From contig JAGWUS010000012.1 in assembly GCA_028868305.1 (NCBI GenBank), forward strand, positions 1 to 64,000: 64,000 bases of DNA, given 5' to 3'. The DNA is from Burkholderiales bacterium. Lineage in GTDB: Bacteria > Pseudomonadota > Gammaproteobacteria > Burkholderiales > Burkholderiaceae_C. Shown piece after piece: positions 43,629 to 52,512 of this stretch (position 1 is the first letter of the stretch; every line of letters starts with the position of its first letter). A model generated the notes under the pieces. That model was given only the letters and a program-made list of their open reading frames with translations. It was not told where the DNA came from and ran no database searches. The translations under genes and the position numbers were made by a program.

Positions 43629-45595
43629 ACATCAATCTCCACCGAGTCGCCGTGGAGCTCCATCAACTCCCGCCTGGCAGCCGCTTCGCCCTTGCCCATG
43701 AGTTTGGTGATCAGCGCCTCGGTGGCACCGAAATCAATGGCCCCCAGTTCCACCGGCAACAGACGACGGGTGTCGGGGTTGAGGGTGGTGTCCCACAATT
43801 GTTCGGCATTCATTTCGCCCAGGCCTTTGAAGCGGCTGATGGCCCAGGCGCCTTCGCGCACGCCCTCCTTGCGCAGCTTGTCCAGAATGGCGGTGAGCTC
43901 GCCTTCGTCCAGCGCATAGGCCTTGCTGGCTGGCTTTTTGCCACGCGCCGGGGCATCGACACGGAACAGCGGCGGGCGTGCCACAAACACATGGCCGGTC
44001 TCAATGAGTTTGGGGAAGTGACGGAAAAACAGCGTGAGCAGCAGCACCTGAATGTGTGAGCCGTCCACGTCCGCATCACTCAGAATGCAGACCTTGCCGT
44101 AGCGCAGGCCACTCAGGTCGGGGGTGTCGTTGGGGCCATGCGGATCCACGCCAATGGCGACCGAGATATCGTGGATTTCGGTGTTGGCAAACAGGCGGTC
44201 GCGGTCTACTTCCCAGGTGTTGAGCACCTTGCCACGCAGTGGCAGGATGGCCTGGTTCTCCTTGTCGCGGCCCATTTTGGCGCTGCCGCCAGCCGAGTCG
44301 CCCTCAACCAGGAATACTTCGTTGTAGGCAATGTCGCGGCTTTCGCAGTCGGTCAGCTTGCCAGGCAGCACCGCCACGCCAGAACTCTTGCGCTTCTCCA
44401 CTTTTTGCCCAGCCTTCTGGCGGGTCTGCGCGGCTTTGATCGCCAGTTCGGCCAGCTTCTTGCCGTACTCCACATGCTGGTTCAGCCACAACTCCAGCGC
44501 AGGGCGCACAAAGCTGGACACCAGACGCACCGCGTCGCGCGAGTTCAGGCGCTCCTTGATCTGGCCCTGAAACTGCGGGTCCAGCACCTTGGTGGACAGC
44601 ACATAGCTGGCGCGGGCAAACACGTCCTCGGGCATCAGTTTCACACCCTTGGGCAGCAGGCTGTGCAGCTCGATAAAGCTCTTGACTGCGGTGAACAGGC
44701 CGTCACGCAGGCCGCTCTCGTGGGTACCTCCCGCGCTGGTGGGAATCAGGTTCACATAGCTCTCGCGCATCGGCTGGCCGTCTTCGGTAAAGGCTACGCA
44801 CCAGGAGGCACCCTCGCCGTCGGCAAAGTTGTCGCTCTGGCTGTCGGCAAAGCCTTCGCCTTCAAACAGCGGAATCACCGGGTCGCCGTTCAGGGTCTGC
44901 ATCAGGTAGTCGCGCAGGCCACCCTTGTAAAGCCAGTTCTGGCTTTCCTTGCTTTTCTCATTGACCAGCGTGACGCTCAAGCCCGGCATCAGCACTGCCT
45001 TGCTGCGCAGCAGATGGGTGAGCTCGCCCATGGGCAAAACCGGCGACTCAAAATATTTCGCATCGGGCCACACGCGCACAGTGGTGCCGGTCTTGCGGTC
45101 GCCCTCGCCTGCTTTTCGGGTTTGCAGTTGCTCGGTCACATCGCCGTTTTCAAATACCAGCGCAGCTACCTGCCCTTCTCGGTAGGACGTGGCCTCAAGG
45201 CGCTTGGCCAGCGCATTGGTCACGCTGACACCCACACCGTGCAAGCCACCAGAGAAGCTGTAGGCACCCCCAGTGCTTTTGTCAAACTTGCCACCGGCAT
45301 GCAGGCGGGTGAAGACCAATTCAATCACTGGGGCTTTTTCTTCGGGGTGCAGACCGAAGGGAATGCCACGGCCATCGTCCTCAATGGACACCGAGCTGTC
45401 GGTGTGCAGGGTGACCTTGATCTTCTTGCCGTGGCCGGCCAATGCTTCGTCGGCCGCGTTGTCCAGTACTTCCTGGATGACGTGCAGCGGGTTGTCGGTG
45501 CGGGTATACATACCCGGGCGCTGCTTCACGGGCTCCAGGCCCTTCAGGACGCGAATCGAACCTTCAGAATATTCAGGGGTGGGTTTGGTTGCCAT
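43625..45595 (-). CDS. parE: DNA topoisomerase IV subunit B
   Basis: A 656-residue GHKL ATPase subunit. ATP-binding segments include EVLDNAADEALAGHGKKIKV, ISIEDDGRGIPFG-like VSIEDDGRGIPFGLHPEEKA and YSFSGGLHGVGVSVTNALAK. The TOPRIM domain holds FLVEGDSAGGSAKMGRDKEN, LPLRGKVLNTWEVDRD and SDADVDGSHIQVLLLTLFF. It pairs with ParC, encoded two genes downstream. The spacing to the Bug-protein gene upstream is 52 bases. Confidence 0.96.
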   Translation of the reverse strand: MATKPTPEYSEGSIRVLKGLEPVKQRPGMYTRTDNPLHVIQEVLDNAADEALAGHGKKIKVTLHTDSSVSIEDDGRGIPFGLHPEEKAPVIELVFTRLHAGGKFDKSTGGAYSFSGGLHGVGVSVTNALAKRLEATSYREGQVAALVFENGDVTEQLQTRKAGEGDRKTGTTVRVWPDAKYFESPVLPMGELTHLLRSKAVLMPGLSVTLVNEKSKESQNWLYKGGLRDYLMQTLNGDPVIPLFEGEGFADSQSDNFADGEGASWCVAFTEDGQPMRESYVNLIPTSAGGTHESGLRDGLFTAVKSFIELHSLLPKGVKLMPEDVFARASYVLSTKVLDPQFQGQIKERLNSRDAVRLVSSFVRPALELWLNQHVEYGKKLAELAIKAAQTRQKAGQKVEKRKSSGVAVLPGKLTDCESRDIAYNEVFLVEGDSAGGSAKMGRDKENQAILPLRGKVLNTWEVDRDRLFANTEIHDISVAIGVDPHGPNDTPDLSGLRYGKVCILSDADVDGSHIQVLLLTLFFRHFPKLIETGHVFVARPPLFRVDAPARGKKPASKAYALDEGELTAILDKLRKEGVREGAWAISRFKGLGEMNAEQLWDTTLNPDTRRLLPVELGAIDFGATEALITKLMGKGEAAARRELMELHGDSVEIDV

Positions 45596-45647
45596 AGGCC
45601 GTCATTGTAAACGGCCAGACCCATTTAGCTGTATATTTATACAGATT

Positions 45648-46649
45648 TCATATTTTACTCAACCCCAGGCGCTCGATCGTGGTTTTCTCGGTGGCAAAGG
45701 TTCTGACTGCGTAGGCTGCGTAGTCGGTTGTGCTCATATAGATGGTGGGCATGTAGAACTTGTCCAGCGTCTCCTGTACTTTCACGTCTTCCAGGGTCTT
45801 CTTGAAGGCGTCGTGCAGGATGCGCACGACCGCCGGATCCATGTTTTTAGGCCCCCCAATGCCAAAAGGCGACTCGGTTATGGTGTCCCAGCCGCTCTCC
45901 TTGACGGTAGGCACATCGGGAAAGGCCTTGTTGCGTACCCGGCCCAGGGTCGCCAGAAAACGCAGTTTGCCGGACTTGACATGGGGTAGAAATTCGGTAG
46001 TGCCGCTCATCAGGGGAATGTGGCCGCCCAGAATGGCCTGCAAAATTTCCGCCGAGCCCTTGAAAGGAATGTCCTGCAACTGGATGCCCGCCTTGCCGGC
46101 GAACTCCTCAATCGCGAGGTGCGGCGTGGTGCCAGTCCCGGTGTGGCCATAGTTGACCTTGCCCGGATTGGCGCGCGCATAGGCCACCATCTCCTGCAGC
46201 GTCTTGTAGGGTGCATCCGTATGGGCTGCCAGTCCAAAGGTGTAGCCAGTCAGGCAGACGATGTGCGTAATGTCTTTCACCGGATCGAACTGCATCTTCT
46301 GCATGTGCGGCAGGCGGTAGATACCCAGCGGAAGCTGGGTCAGGGTGTAGCCATCCGGCTTGGCCTGCACCATGGCGGTAGCTCCCAGCGTTCCGCCAGC
46401 ACCGGGCTTGTTCTCGATAACGACTGTGGCTCCCAGGGCACGGCCCGCGCTCTCGGCAAACGCACGCATGACGGCATCGCTGCTGCCCCCTGGGGGCCAC
46501 GGGGCAATCAGGGTGATGGGGCGGTTGGGAAATTTGTCCTGTGCCAGCACATGCGATGAAACAATGGCCGGAGCCGCCAGGGCGGCAGTACGGGCAAGCA
46601 GCTTGCGGCGGGTCAAATCTAAAGCACCAGAGGCGGGGAACTGGGACAT
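45648..46649 (-). CDS. Bug/TctC-type tripartite tricarboxylate transporter binding protein
   Basis: A 333-residue periplasmic protein. The ATG at 46649 has GGAG eight bases upstream. The N-terminus has a twin-arginine-like signal (TRRKLLARTAALAAPAIVSS) ending near VLA-QD. The mature part begins FPNRPITLIAPWPPGGSSDA and has IENKPGAGGTLGATAMVQAK, both diagnostic of Bug receptors. No TctA or TctB genes adjoin it, as is usual for the numerous orphan Bug proteins in Burkholderiales. Ligand unknown, likely a carboxylate. Divergent from the MFS gene. Confidence 0.92.
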   Translation of the reverse strand: MSQFPASGALDLTRRKLLARTAALAAPAIVSSHVLAQDKFPNRPITLIAPWPPGGSSDAVMRAFAESAGRALGATVVIENKPGAGGTLGATAMVQAKPDGYTLTQLPLGIYRLPHMQKMQFDPVKDITHIVCLTGYTFGLAAHTDAPYKTLQEMVAYARANPGKVNYGHTGTGTTPHLAIEEFAGKAGIQLQDIPFKGSAEILQAILGGHIPLMSGTTEFLPHVKSGKLRFLATLGRVRNKAFPDVPTVKESGWDTITESPFGIGGPKNMDPAVVRILHDAFKKTLEDVKVQETLDKFYMPTIYMSTTDYAAYAVRTFATEKTTIERLGLSKI

Positions 46650-46761
46650 GGGCATATCTCCGAATGACATCGTTGTGGAACAAACAGGCGGCAAAGTAGC
46701 AGCAGGGGTCTTTCCACTCGCGTCTCCGGGGTGACAGGTCGAATTGGCTACATTTAAGCCC

Positions 46762-47979
46762 ATGCAAGCCTCTCAACCCCGCCTGTCCATCACCCAGCTA
46801 CTCGTCTGCGGCGCCGCTATTGTCACGCTATCCATGGGCGTGCGCCATGGTTTTGGTCTCTGGCTGCAACCCGTCACCCAGGCCAGGGATTGGAGCCGGG
46901 AGACCTTTGCATTCGCGATCGCCATCCAGAACCTGGTGTGGGGCTTCGCTGGCATTTTTGCCGGCATGGCCGCCGACCGCTTTGGCGCATTCCGTGTCAT
47001 CCTGACAGGTGCACTGCTGTATGCGCTCGGACTGGTGGGCATGGCCAACGCCACCACCCCCTTGCTGTTCTCCCTGTCCAGCGGCGTACTGATTGGCATG
47101 GCACAGGCCGGTACGACGTACGCCGTAATCTATGGGGTAATTGGCCGCAATGTCAGTGCTGAAAAGCGTTCCTGGGCCATGGGGGTGGCCGCTGCTGCTG
47201 GGTCGTTTGGCCAGTTCCTGATGGTTCCTACAGAAGGCTTCCTCATCAGTCACTTTGGCTGGCAGCAGGCACTGGTGCTTCTGGGACTTGCCGTAATGCT
47301 GATTATTCCGCTGGCGTGGGGACTGCGGGAGCCGGGCTTTGTCGGGGCAGGCACCGTCCAACGTGACCAGACCGTCCTGCAGGCCTTGAGAGAAGCGTTC
47401 AAATATCCCAGCTTCCAGTTGCTGATGGCAGGTTACTTTGTGTGTGGATTCCAGGTGGTTTTCATCGGCGTACACATGCCCAGCTACCTGAAGGACAAGG
47501 GCATGTCGCCCCAAGTGGCCAGCTATGCATTGGCACTGATTGGCCTGTTCAATGTATTCGGCACCTACGCCGCAGGTGCGCTGGGGCAGCGCATACAGAA
47601 GAAAAACATTCTGGCGTTCATCTATTTCGCACGCTCGGCAGCGATCACGCTGTTCCTGGTCGCACCCCTGACACCCACCAGCGTCTATCTCTTTGCCAGC
47701 GTGATGGGTCTGCTGTGGCTCTCCACCGTGCCGCCAACCAACGCCACGGTGGCCCAGATATTTGGTGTGACGCACCTCTCCATGCTCAGCGGTTTTGTAT
47801 TTTTCAGCCATCAGATCGGGTCCTTCATGGGCGTCTGGCTGGGTGGCTTCCTCTATGACAAAACCGGCAGCTACGACGTGGTCTGGTACATCGCCATTGC
47901 ACTGGGTATTTTTGCAGCCCTCATCAACCTGCCGGTCAAGGAAATGGCCATTCAAAGGACACGCGTTGTGGCGGTGTAG
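46762..47979 (+). CDS. MFS transporter (monocarboxylate/OFA-like)
   Basis: A 405-residue carrier with about 12 membrane segments. The conserved loop after TM2 is FAGMAADRFGAFRVILTGAL, and TM1 carries GVRHGFGLWLQPVTQARDWS, typical of the monocarboxylate and oxalate:formate antiporter branch. The frame is open 18 bases upstream to a TTG, but the ATG at 46762 is preferred; no strong ribosome site is seen for either. It is divergent from the Bug-protein gene, with overlapping upstream regions. Confidence 0.9.
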   Translation: MQASQPRLSITQLLVCGAAIVTLSMGVRHGFGLWLQPVTQARDWSRETFAFAIAIQNLVWGFAGIFAGMAADRFGAFRVILTGALLYALGLVGMANATTPLLFSLSSGVLIGMAQAGTTYAVIYGVIGRNVSAEKRSWAMGVAAAAGSFGQFLMVPTEGFLISHFGWQQALVLLGLAVMLIIPLAWGLREPGFVGAGTVQRDQTVLQALREAFKYPSFQLLMAGYFVCGFQVVFIGVHMPSYLKDKGMSPQVASYALALIGLFNVFGTYAAGALGQRIQKKNILAFIYFARSAAITLFLVAPLTPTSVYLFASVMGLLWLSTVPPTNATVAQIFGVTHLSMLSGFVFFSHQIGSFMGVWLGGFLYDKTGSYDVVWYIAIALGIFAALINLPVKEMAIQRTRVVAV

Positions 47980-47986
47980 TAGCAGC

Positions 47987-48112
47987 ATGAATACCGCGCG
48001 CCGCATTGGATTGGGTCTGCTGGTAACCGCTGCGCTTGTCTTCGTCTTCCTGATGTACACCCGACCTGACTTTCTGTTTCAGATGGCCAACCAGTTGTGG
48101 GCCTGTTTTTAA
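47987..48112 (+). CDS. 41-residue single-pass membrane protein
   Basis: MNTARRIGLGLLVTAALVFV is followed by a short periplasm-facing tail, FLMYTRPDFLFQMANQLWAC and F. One membrane helix covers residues about 8-23. The ATG is seven bases after the MFS stop and the stop 26 bases before the SDR start, fitting an operon. It was not long enough for automatic calling. Function unknown. Confidence 0.6.
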   Translation: MNTARRIGLGLLVTAALVFVFLMYTRPDFLFQMANQLWACF

Positions 48113-48138
48113 CCGCCGAGTAAAGCAATTTCATCCTT

Positions 48139-48954
48139 ATGAACACCACCATCATCCTCACCGGCGCATCGGACGGCATAGGCGCCGAAATGGCACGGCA
48201 ACTGGCACGCCAGCATGGCAAGACCCTGAATCTCGTACTTGCGGCCCGCAACGCCAGTGCCCTTGCGCAGGTCGCACAACAGTGCAAGGCTGTGGGAGCG
48301 AACATTCTGGTCGTGCCGACCGATGTCTCAATAGAAGCGCAGTGCCGGGCATTGATTGCCGCCACTGTGGATGCATTTGGTCGAATCGACGCGCTCATCA
48401 ACAACGCGGGCATATCAGCCCAGGCACTGTTCAGCGAGGTGAAGGCTGAAGACCTGGGCTGGTACGAGCAGCTCATGCGCGTCAACCTCTGGGGCAGCGT
48501 GTGGTGCACCCATGCTGCGCTGACGCACCTGAAGGTCAGCAAGGGGCGGATTGTTGCGGTGTCATCACTTGCCGGGCTGGTGGGAGTGCCCGGCCGCACG
48601 GCCTACAGCGCGTCCAAATTCGCCATGTCCGGATTTTTCGAGGCATTGCGTGCCGAGATGAAAAGCGCAGACGTCAGCGTCACCACGGCGTACCCCGGTG
48701 TGGTGCTCACCAACATCCGCAGCCACGGCCTAAACGCTGCCGGGAAAGCGGCCGGCACCAGTGGACTCAAGGAAGACGACGCAATGACTGTCGAGGAATG
48801 TGCACGGCTAATCCTGGAAGGTATGGAACGGCGCGAGCGCGAAGTCGTCATGACCTCCCGAGGCAAACTGGGCCGTTTTCTGAAACTGCTGGCCCCTGGC
48901 ATGGTCGAGCGCATGGCTCTGGCAGCGCTCAAGGACGAGGTCAAGCCAAGATGA
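48139..48954 (+). CDS. SDR family NAD(P)-dependent oxidoreductase
   Basis: A 271-residue classical short-chain dehydrogenase. LTGASDGIGAEMARQLARQH is the cofactor motif, the segment LVLAARNASAL favours NADPH, DALINNAGISAQALFSEV holds the NNAG motif, and YSASKFAMSGFFEALRAEM holds the catalytic pair. The long C-terminus (RREREVVMTSRGKLGRFLKL) resembles DltE/short-chain dehydrogenases of the SDR7C type. Overlaps the next gene by four bases. Confidence 0.9.
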   Translation: MNTTIILTGASDGIGAEMARQLARQHGKTLNLVLAARNASALAQVAQQCKAVGANILVVPTDVSIEAQCRALIAATVDAFGRIDALINNAGISAQALFSEVKAEDLGWYEQLMRVNLWGSVWCTHAALTHLKVSKGRIVAVSSLAGLVGVPGRTAYSASKFAMSGFFEALRAEMKSADVSVTTAYPGVVLTNIRSHGLNAAGKAAGTSGLKEDDAMTVEECARLILEGMERREREVVMTSRGKLGRFLKLLAPGMVERMALAALKDEVKPR

Positions 48955-49526
48955 TCGCCTTGACCTGTGGTCATGCCACGCGCGGCGCCCCCTCACCCTG
49001 GATTGTTCGCTGGTCGCATCTGGTCAAGCCCGGTGACACGGTGCTGGACGTCGCTTGCGGCGCGGGGCGCCATCTGGTTTGGTTTACGGAGCGGGGCCAC
49101 CCGTGCACCGGCATTGACCGCGATCTAGCCCATGTACAAGATCTGGGCAAAAAGGTCGCTCTGCACTGTGCAGACATCGAATGCAGCCCGTGGCCACTGC
49201 TGTCTAACGGGCTTCCCGCGCTGTTCGGCGCCATTGTGGTTACCAACTATCTGTGGCGCCCGCTGATACCGACGCTGCTGCAAAGTCTGTCTCCGGGCGG
49301 CGTTCTGCTCTACGAGACCTTTGCACAGGGCAATGAAACCGTAGGACGACCAGCACGGGCTGATTTTTTGCTGCGCCACGGTGAATTGCTGGAGATATGC
49401 CGAGGAATGCACACGGTAGCCTATGAAGACGGTTACCTGGACCATCCGCCACGCTTTGTTCAACGCATTGCGGCCCTGCGCCGTGAAGTTGATGCCAACG
49501 GTCCTCCATTGCTTTACACACTCTAG
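48951..49526 (+). CDS. class I SAM-dependent methyltransferase
   Basis: A 191-residue protein with motif I VLDVACGAGRHLVWFTERGH, an acidic residue after beta-2 (TGIDRDLAHVQ) and post-I segments (ALHCADIECSPWPL, AIVVTNYLWRPLIPTLLQSL). ATGA overlap with the SDR gene indicates coupling. Similar stand-alone proteins are annotated as tellurite-resistance-like methyltransferases; the substrate is unknown. Ends 43 bases before dapA. Confidence 0.87.
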   Translation: MIALTCGHATRGAPSPWIVRWSHLVKPGDTVLDVACGAGRHLVWFTERGHPCTGIDRDLAHVQDLGKKVALHCADIECSPWPLLSNGLPALFGAIVVTNYLWRPLIPTLLQSLSPGGVLLYETFAQGNETVGRPARADFLLRHGELLEICRGMHTVAYEDGYLDHPPRFVQRIAALRREVDANGPPLLYTL

Positions 49527-49569
49527 GTAAAATGCCCGCTTACCTTACACCGATTGATTTGAGCCAGAC

Positions 49570-50463
49570 ATGAACTCCTCACAAGGTCCGATTCGGGGCA
49601 GCATTGTTGCCCTCGTTACTCCCATGCTCGATGATGGCTCGGTGGACTACCCCGCGCTGCGCACGCTAATCGACTGGCACATCGCTGAAGGCACAGACTG
49701 CATCGGAGTTGTTGGCACGACGGGCGAATCGCCTACAGTCAGCGTAGAAGAGCATTGTGAAATCATCCGCGTGTCGGTCGAGCAGGCCGCCAGGCGCGTG
49801 CCCATCATGGCTGGCTGCGGAGCGAACTCGACCAAGGAAGCCATTGAACTGGCTCGCTTTGCCAAGAAGGTGGGCGCCGATTGTCAATTGCAGGTTGTGC
49901 CTTACTACAACAAGCCAACCCAGGAAGGCCAGTACCAGCACTTCAAGGCGATTGCCGAAGCAGTGGACCTGCCCGTAGTTCTTTACAACGTCCCTGGTCG
50001 CTCGGTTGCGGACATGCAGCACGACACTGTGTTGCGTCTGGCACAGGTGCCTGGCATCGTCGGCATCAAGGAAGCCACCGGCAACATCGAACGCGCCCAG
50101 TGGTTGATCAAGGAAGCCCCGAAGGACTTTGCCATTTACTCTGGCGACGACCCCACCGCGGTGGCCCTGATGCTGTGTGGCGGCCATGGCAATGTCAGCG
50201 TGACAGCCAATGTAGCCCCGCGCCTGATGCACGAGTTGTGCGTTGCAGCCATGGCCGGTGATGCCAAGGGCGCCATGGAAATCCAGTTCAAGTTACTACC
50301 TTTGCATAAATCACTGTTTATCGAATCCAATCCGATTCCAGTGAAATGGGCGGTTGCCCGCATGGGCCTGAGCAAGGGCGCATTGCGCCTGCCGCTCACC
50401 ACGCTGTCAGACTCTAGCCAGAAAGCTCTGGAAAACGTTATGCATTCTGTGGGGCTGATTTGA
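49570..50463 (+). CDS. dapA: 4-hydroxy-tetrahydrodipicolinate synthase
   Basis: A 297-residue TIM-barrel aldolase that condenses pyruvate with aspartate semialdehyde in lysine and peptidoglycan synthesis. Motifs: [14 protein letters not shown] (substrate site), [14 protein letters not shown], the Tyr in [14 protein letters not shown] and the Schiff-base lysine in [14 protein letters not shown]. It directly precedes bamC, the order found in other Proteobacteria. An imperfect 6-bp inverted repeat AGGTAA/TTACCT (49525-49530, 49540-49545) lies upstream. Confidence 0.96.
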   Translation: MNSSQGPIRGSIVALVTPMLDDGSVDYPALRTLIDWHIAEGTDCIGVVGTTGESPTVSVEEHCEIIRVSVEQAARRVPIMAGCGANSTKEAIELARFAKKVGADCQLQVVPYYNKPTQEGQYQHFKAIAEAVDLPVVLYNVPGRSVADMQHDTVLRLAQVPGIVGIKEATGNIERAQWLIKEAPKDFAIYSGDDPTAVALMLCGGHGNVSVTANVAPRLMHELCVAAMAGDAKGAMEIQFKLLPLHKSLFIESNPIPVKWAVARMGLSKGALRLPLTTLSDSSQKALENVMHSVGLI

Positions 50464-50489
50464 GCGCCCCTCATTTTTCGAGGATTTCT

Positions 50490-51572
50490 GTGAATTCATT
50501 ATCCAAACTGGGGCTGGTGGGCGTCGTTGTGGCCCTCTCCGCATGTTCGACACTTGAAACCGACAAGGTGGACTACCGGAGTACTGGCAAGGCGCCGACC
50601 CTGACCGTCCCGCCTGACTTGACACAATTGTCAAAGGACACACGCTACGCCGTTGTCGACGGCGGTGTCTCTGCGGCCGGCTCCCAGGCAGCACAGGCCA
50701 CTGCACCCAAAACTTCGATTGCCGCCATCACTCTGGGGGATGTGCGCATTGAGCGCTCTGGCAACCAGCGCTGGCTGGTGGTCAAGCGTCCTCCAGAAAA
50801 GCTATGGGAACCTATCAAGGATTTCTGGCAGGAAAATGGATTCCTGCTGTCCATGGACCAAAGCAATCTGGGCATTATGGAAACCGACTGGGCTGAAAAC
50901 CGCGCCAAGATTCCGCAAGACTTCATCCGTTCGTCCTTGGGCAAACTGCTGGACTCGCTGTATTCCACCGCAGAGAGGGACAAGTTCCGTACCCGCCTAG
51001 AACGTAACGCCAATGGTGAAACAGAAATTTTCATTAGCCACCGGGGCGTGATTGAGGTGTACACCTCTGAGCAACAAGGCTCCACCGTGTGGCAGCCCCG
51101 ACCAACCGACCCGGAACTGGAAGCCGAGTTCTTGCGCCGTCTTATGGTCAAACTGGGCATCAGTCAGGAAGAGTCCAAAGCGCTGGTTGCCAACAGCGTG
51201 TCGAAATCGGTAGCCACTGTTTCCAGTATCAATGGGCAGCCGGCCGTGCTGATTGAGGAGAACTTTGACCGGGCTTGGCGTCGTGTCGGACTGGCATTGG
51301 ATCGCACTGGTTTTACGGTGGAGGACCGTGACCGCAAGCAGGGTCTGTACTTTGTGCGCTACGTCGCACCAGGCTCCGAGAACTCCGAGCCCGGTTTCTT
51401 TGCAAAGATATTCAAGAAGGACACCAAGGTGAGCGGCCCCAGCAAATACCAGATTGCTGTGCGTAGCCAGGGCGACTCGACAGTCGTCTCAGTCCTGGAC
51501 GCAATGGGTAGTCCTGAAAGTTCCGCCAGCGCTCAACGGATCGTCAAGGTCATTGCCGACGACATCAAATAG
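50490..51572 (+). CDS. bamC: outer membrane protein assembly factor BamC (NlpB/DapX)
   Basis: A 360-residue lipoprotein of the BAM complex that inserts beta-barrel proteins. A GTG at 50490, preceded by GAGGA at five bases, is the best start; it gives the lipobox VALSACSTLE, whereas the open frame extends to a TTG at 50460. The mature N-terminus VDYRSTGKAPTLTVPPDLTQ is the BamD-binding unstructured region typical of BamC. The helix-grip domains follow (RWLVVKRPPEKLWEPIKDFW and AWRRVGLALDRTGFTVEDRD). Its 3' end is followed by a bidirectional terminator. Confidence 0.93.
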   Translation: MNSLSKLGLVGVVVALSACSTLETDKVDYRSTGKAPTLTVPPDLTQLSKDTRYAVVDGGVSAAGSQAAQATAPKTSIAAITLGDVRIERSGNQRWLVVKRPPEKLWEPIKDFWQENGFLLSMDQSNLGIMETDWAENRAKIPQDFIRSSLGKLLDSLYSTAERDKFRTRLERNANGETEIFISHRGVIEVYTSEQQGSTVWQPRPTDPELEAEFLRRLMVKLGISQEESKALVANSVSKSVATVSSINGQPAVLIEENFDRAWRRVGLALDRTGFTVEDRDRKQGLYFVRYVAPGSENSEPGFFAKIFKKDTKVSGPSKYQIAVRSQGDSTVVSVLDAMGSPESSASAQRIVKVIADDIK

Positions 51573-51608
51573 GTAGCCAGGGACGATGTCCCCATCGCAC
51601 AGACAAAA

Positions 51609-51632
51609 AAAAGCCACCTTGCGGTGGCTTTT
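51609..51632. terminator. bidirectional intrinsic terminator
   Basis: AAAAGCCACC pairs perfectly with GGTGGCTTTT around a TTGC loop, with an A run before and a T-rich stretch after, so it can end transcription from bamC on the + strand and from the small lipoprotein on the - strand. Confidence 0.85.
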
Positions 51633-51646
51633 TCTTTGGGAGCAAA

Positions 51647-51838
51647 TTACTGCTTGGCTGGCTCAGAAGCGGCAGCGGCAGGTGCCGCTGCGGGAGCAGC
51701 AGCTGCTGCAGAAGCGTCCGCAGCGGGTGCGGGAGCCGCAGCGGGAGCAACCACGGGAGCAGGAGCTTCTTCTTTTTTACCGCAAGCAGCCAGGGCAGCA
51801 GCAGCGATAACAGCTGCCAGAACGAGAGTTTTGTTCAT
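51647..51838 (-). CDS. small Ala/Pro-rich lipoprotein
   Basis: A 63-residue peptide. MNKTLVLAAVIAAAALAACG is a lipoprotein signal with lipobox LAAC; the mature part is KKEEAPAPVVAPAAAPAPA followed by alanine-rich low complexity. It is presumably anchored in the inner or outer membrane and may be a peptidoglycan-spanning or structural lipoprotein; no function recognised. An alanine-rich frame on the opposite strand is an artefact of composition. It shares the terminator with bamC. Confidence 0.75.
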   Translation of the reverse strand: MNKTLVLAAVIAAAALAACGKKEEAPAPVVAPAAAPAPAADASAAAAAPAAAPAAAASEPAKQ

Positions 51839-51999
51839 GATGATGAAAGACTAAAGTGAGTTAACGAAACAATTTCCGGAAATTGTCTTGGCGGCACGCC
51901 ACCAAAACCCTGACAAGAAGCATTCGATCTCTTTTTGCCAGAGCTGCTAATTATACAATTTTTTGCAATAACTACCCGGGGAAACCCTAGGCGCGCATC

Positions 52000-52512
52000 T
52001 CAAAGGCCCAGTGTAGTGGACGGGAACCCCGGCCCGCTGTTGCGCCGGCACTCCTCCAGTTCCTCCCGTAGCAATACGCGGCGCTGTGGCTCAGAACCCG
52101 CTTGTCCGGTCGACCGCACCGTGTCCAGACGGCGCATGGCCCAATACGGACTCCACAATGCACTGGGCACTTCACTCGCATCCAGATGCCTGCAGACGCG
52201 ACATTCGATGATATGGTCCCACAGCACGCGCCAGCGCACAAACCTGGGCTGGAAACGAATGATCGCGTCGAAATTGTGCGCCAGCAGGGTAAGCCTGCGG
52301 CCACTGCGGGCCCAGGCCTCCAGGGAATCCACTACTGCCTTCTCCCGTAAAGGCCAATCTTCAAAACTAGCATCACTCCAGACCATTTCCTTCCAGCCCT
52401 GCGCAGCAGCAGTGGCCAGCGCATCGCGCACCAATTGCGCGAACTCGGTCGGTCCGCTGAATGCACCCTCCAGCAGTGGCGCCAAATCGGATGGTGTGTC
52501 ATTGCTCTGCAT
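52000..52512 (-). CDS. conserved hypothetical protein, 170 aa, coupled to roxA
   Basis: Begins MQSNDTPSDLAPLLEGAFSG at the ATG 52512, which overlaps the end of the cupin gene by 14 bases. Trp-rich in the middle (GWKEMVWSDASFEDWPL) and has RLTLLAHNFDAIIRFQPRFV. It has no signal or membrane segment. The upstream in-frame start at 52563 is inside roxA and unlikely. Overlap with roxA suggests a functional link. Family not recognised. Confidence 0.7.
   Translation of the reverse strand: MQSNDTPSDLAPLLEGAFSGPTEFAQLVRDALATAAAQGWKEMVWSDASFEDWPLREKAVVDSLEAWARSGRRLTLLAHNFDAIIRFQPRFVRWRVLWDHIIECRVCRHLDASEVPSALWSPYWAMRRLDTVRSTGQAGSEPQRRVLLREELEECRRNSGPGFPSTTLGL

Noticed and set aside
44138-45610. A 490-codon + strand frame opposite parE
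   Set aside because: Shadow of a high-GC gene: the opposite strand holds a complete ParE with all motifs, and the frame itself has no recognisable domain.
51624-51854. Ala-rich + strand frame opposite the small lipoprotein
   Set aside because: The minus-strand frame has a proper lipobox and a shared terminator; an alanine-rich coding strand (GCN) easily gives alanine- or serine-rich antisense frames.
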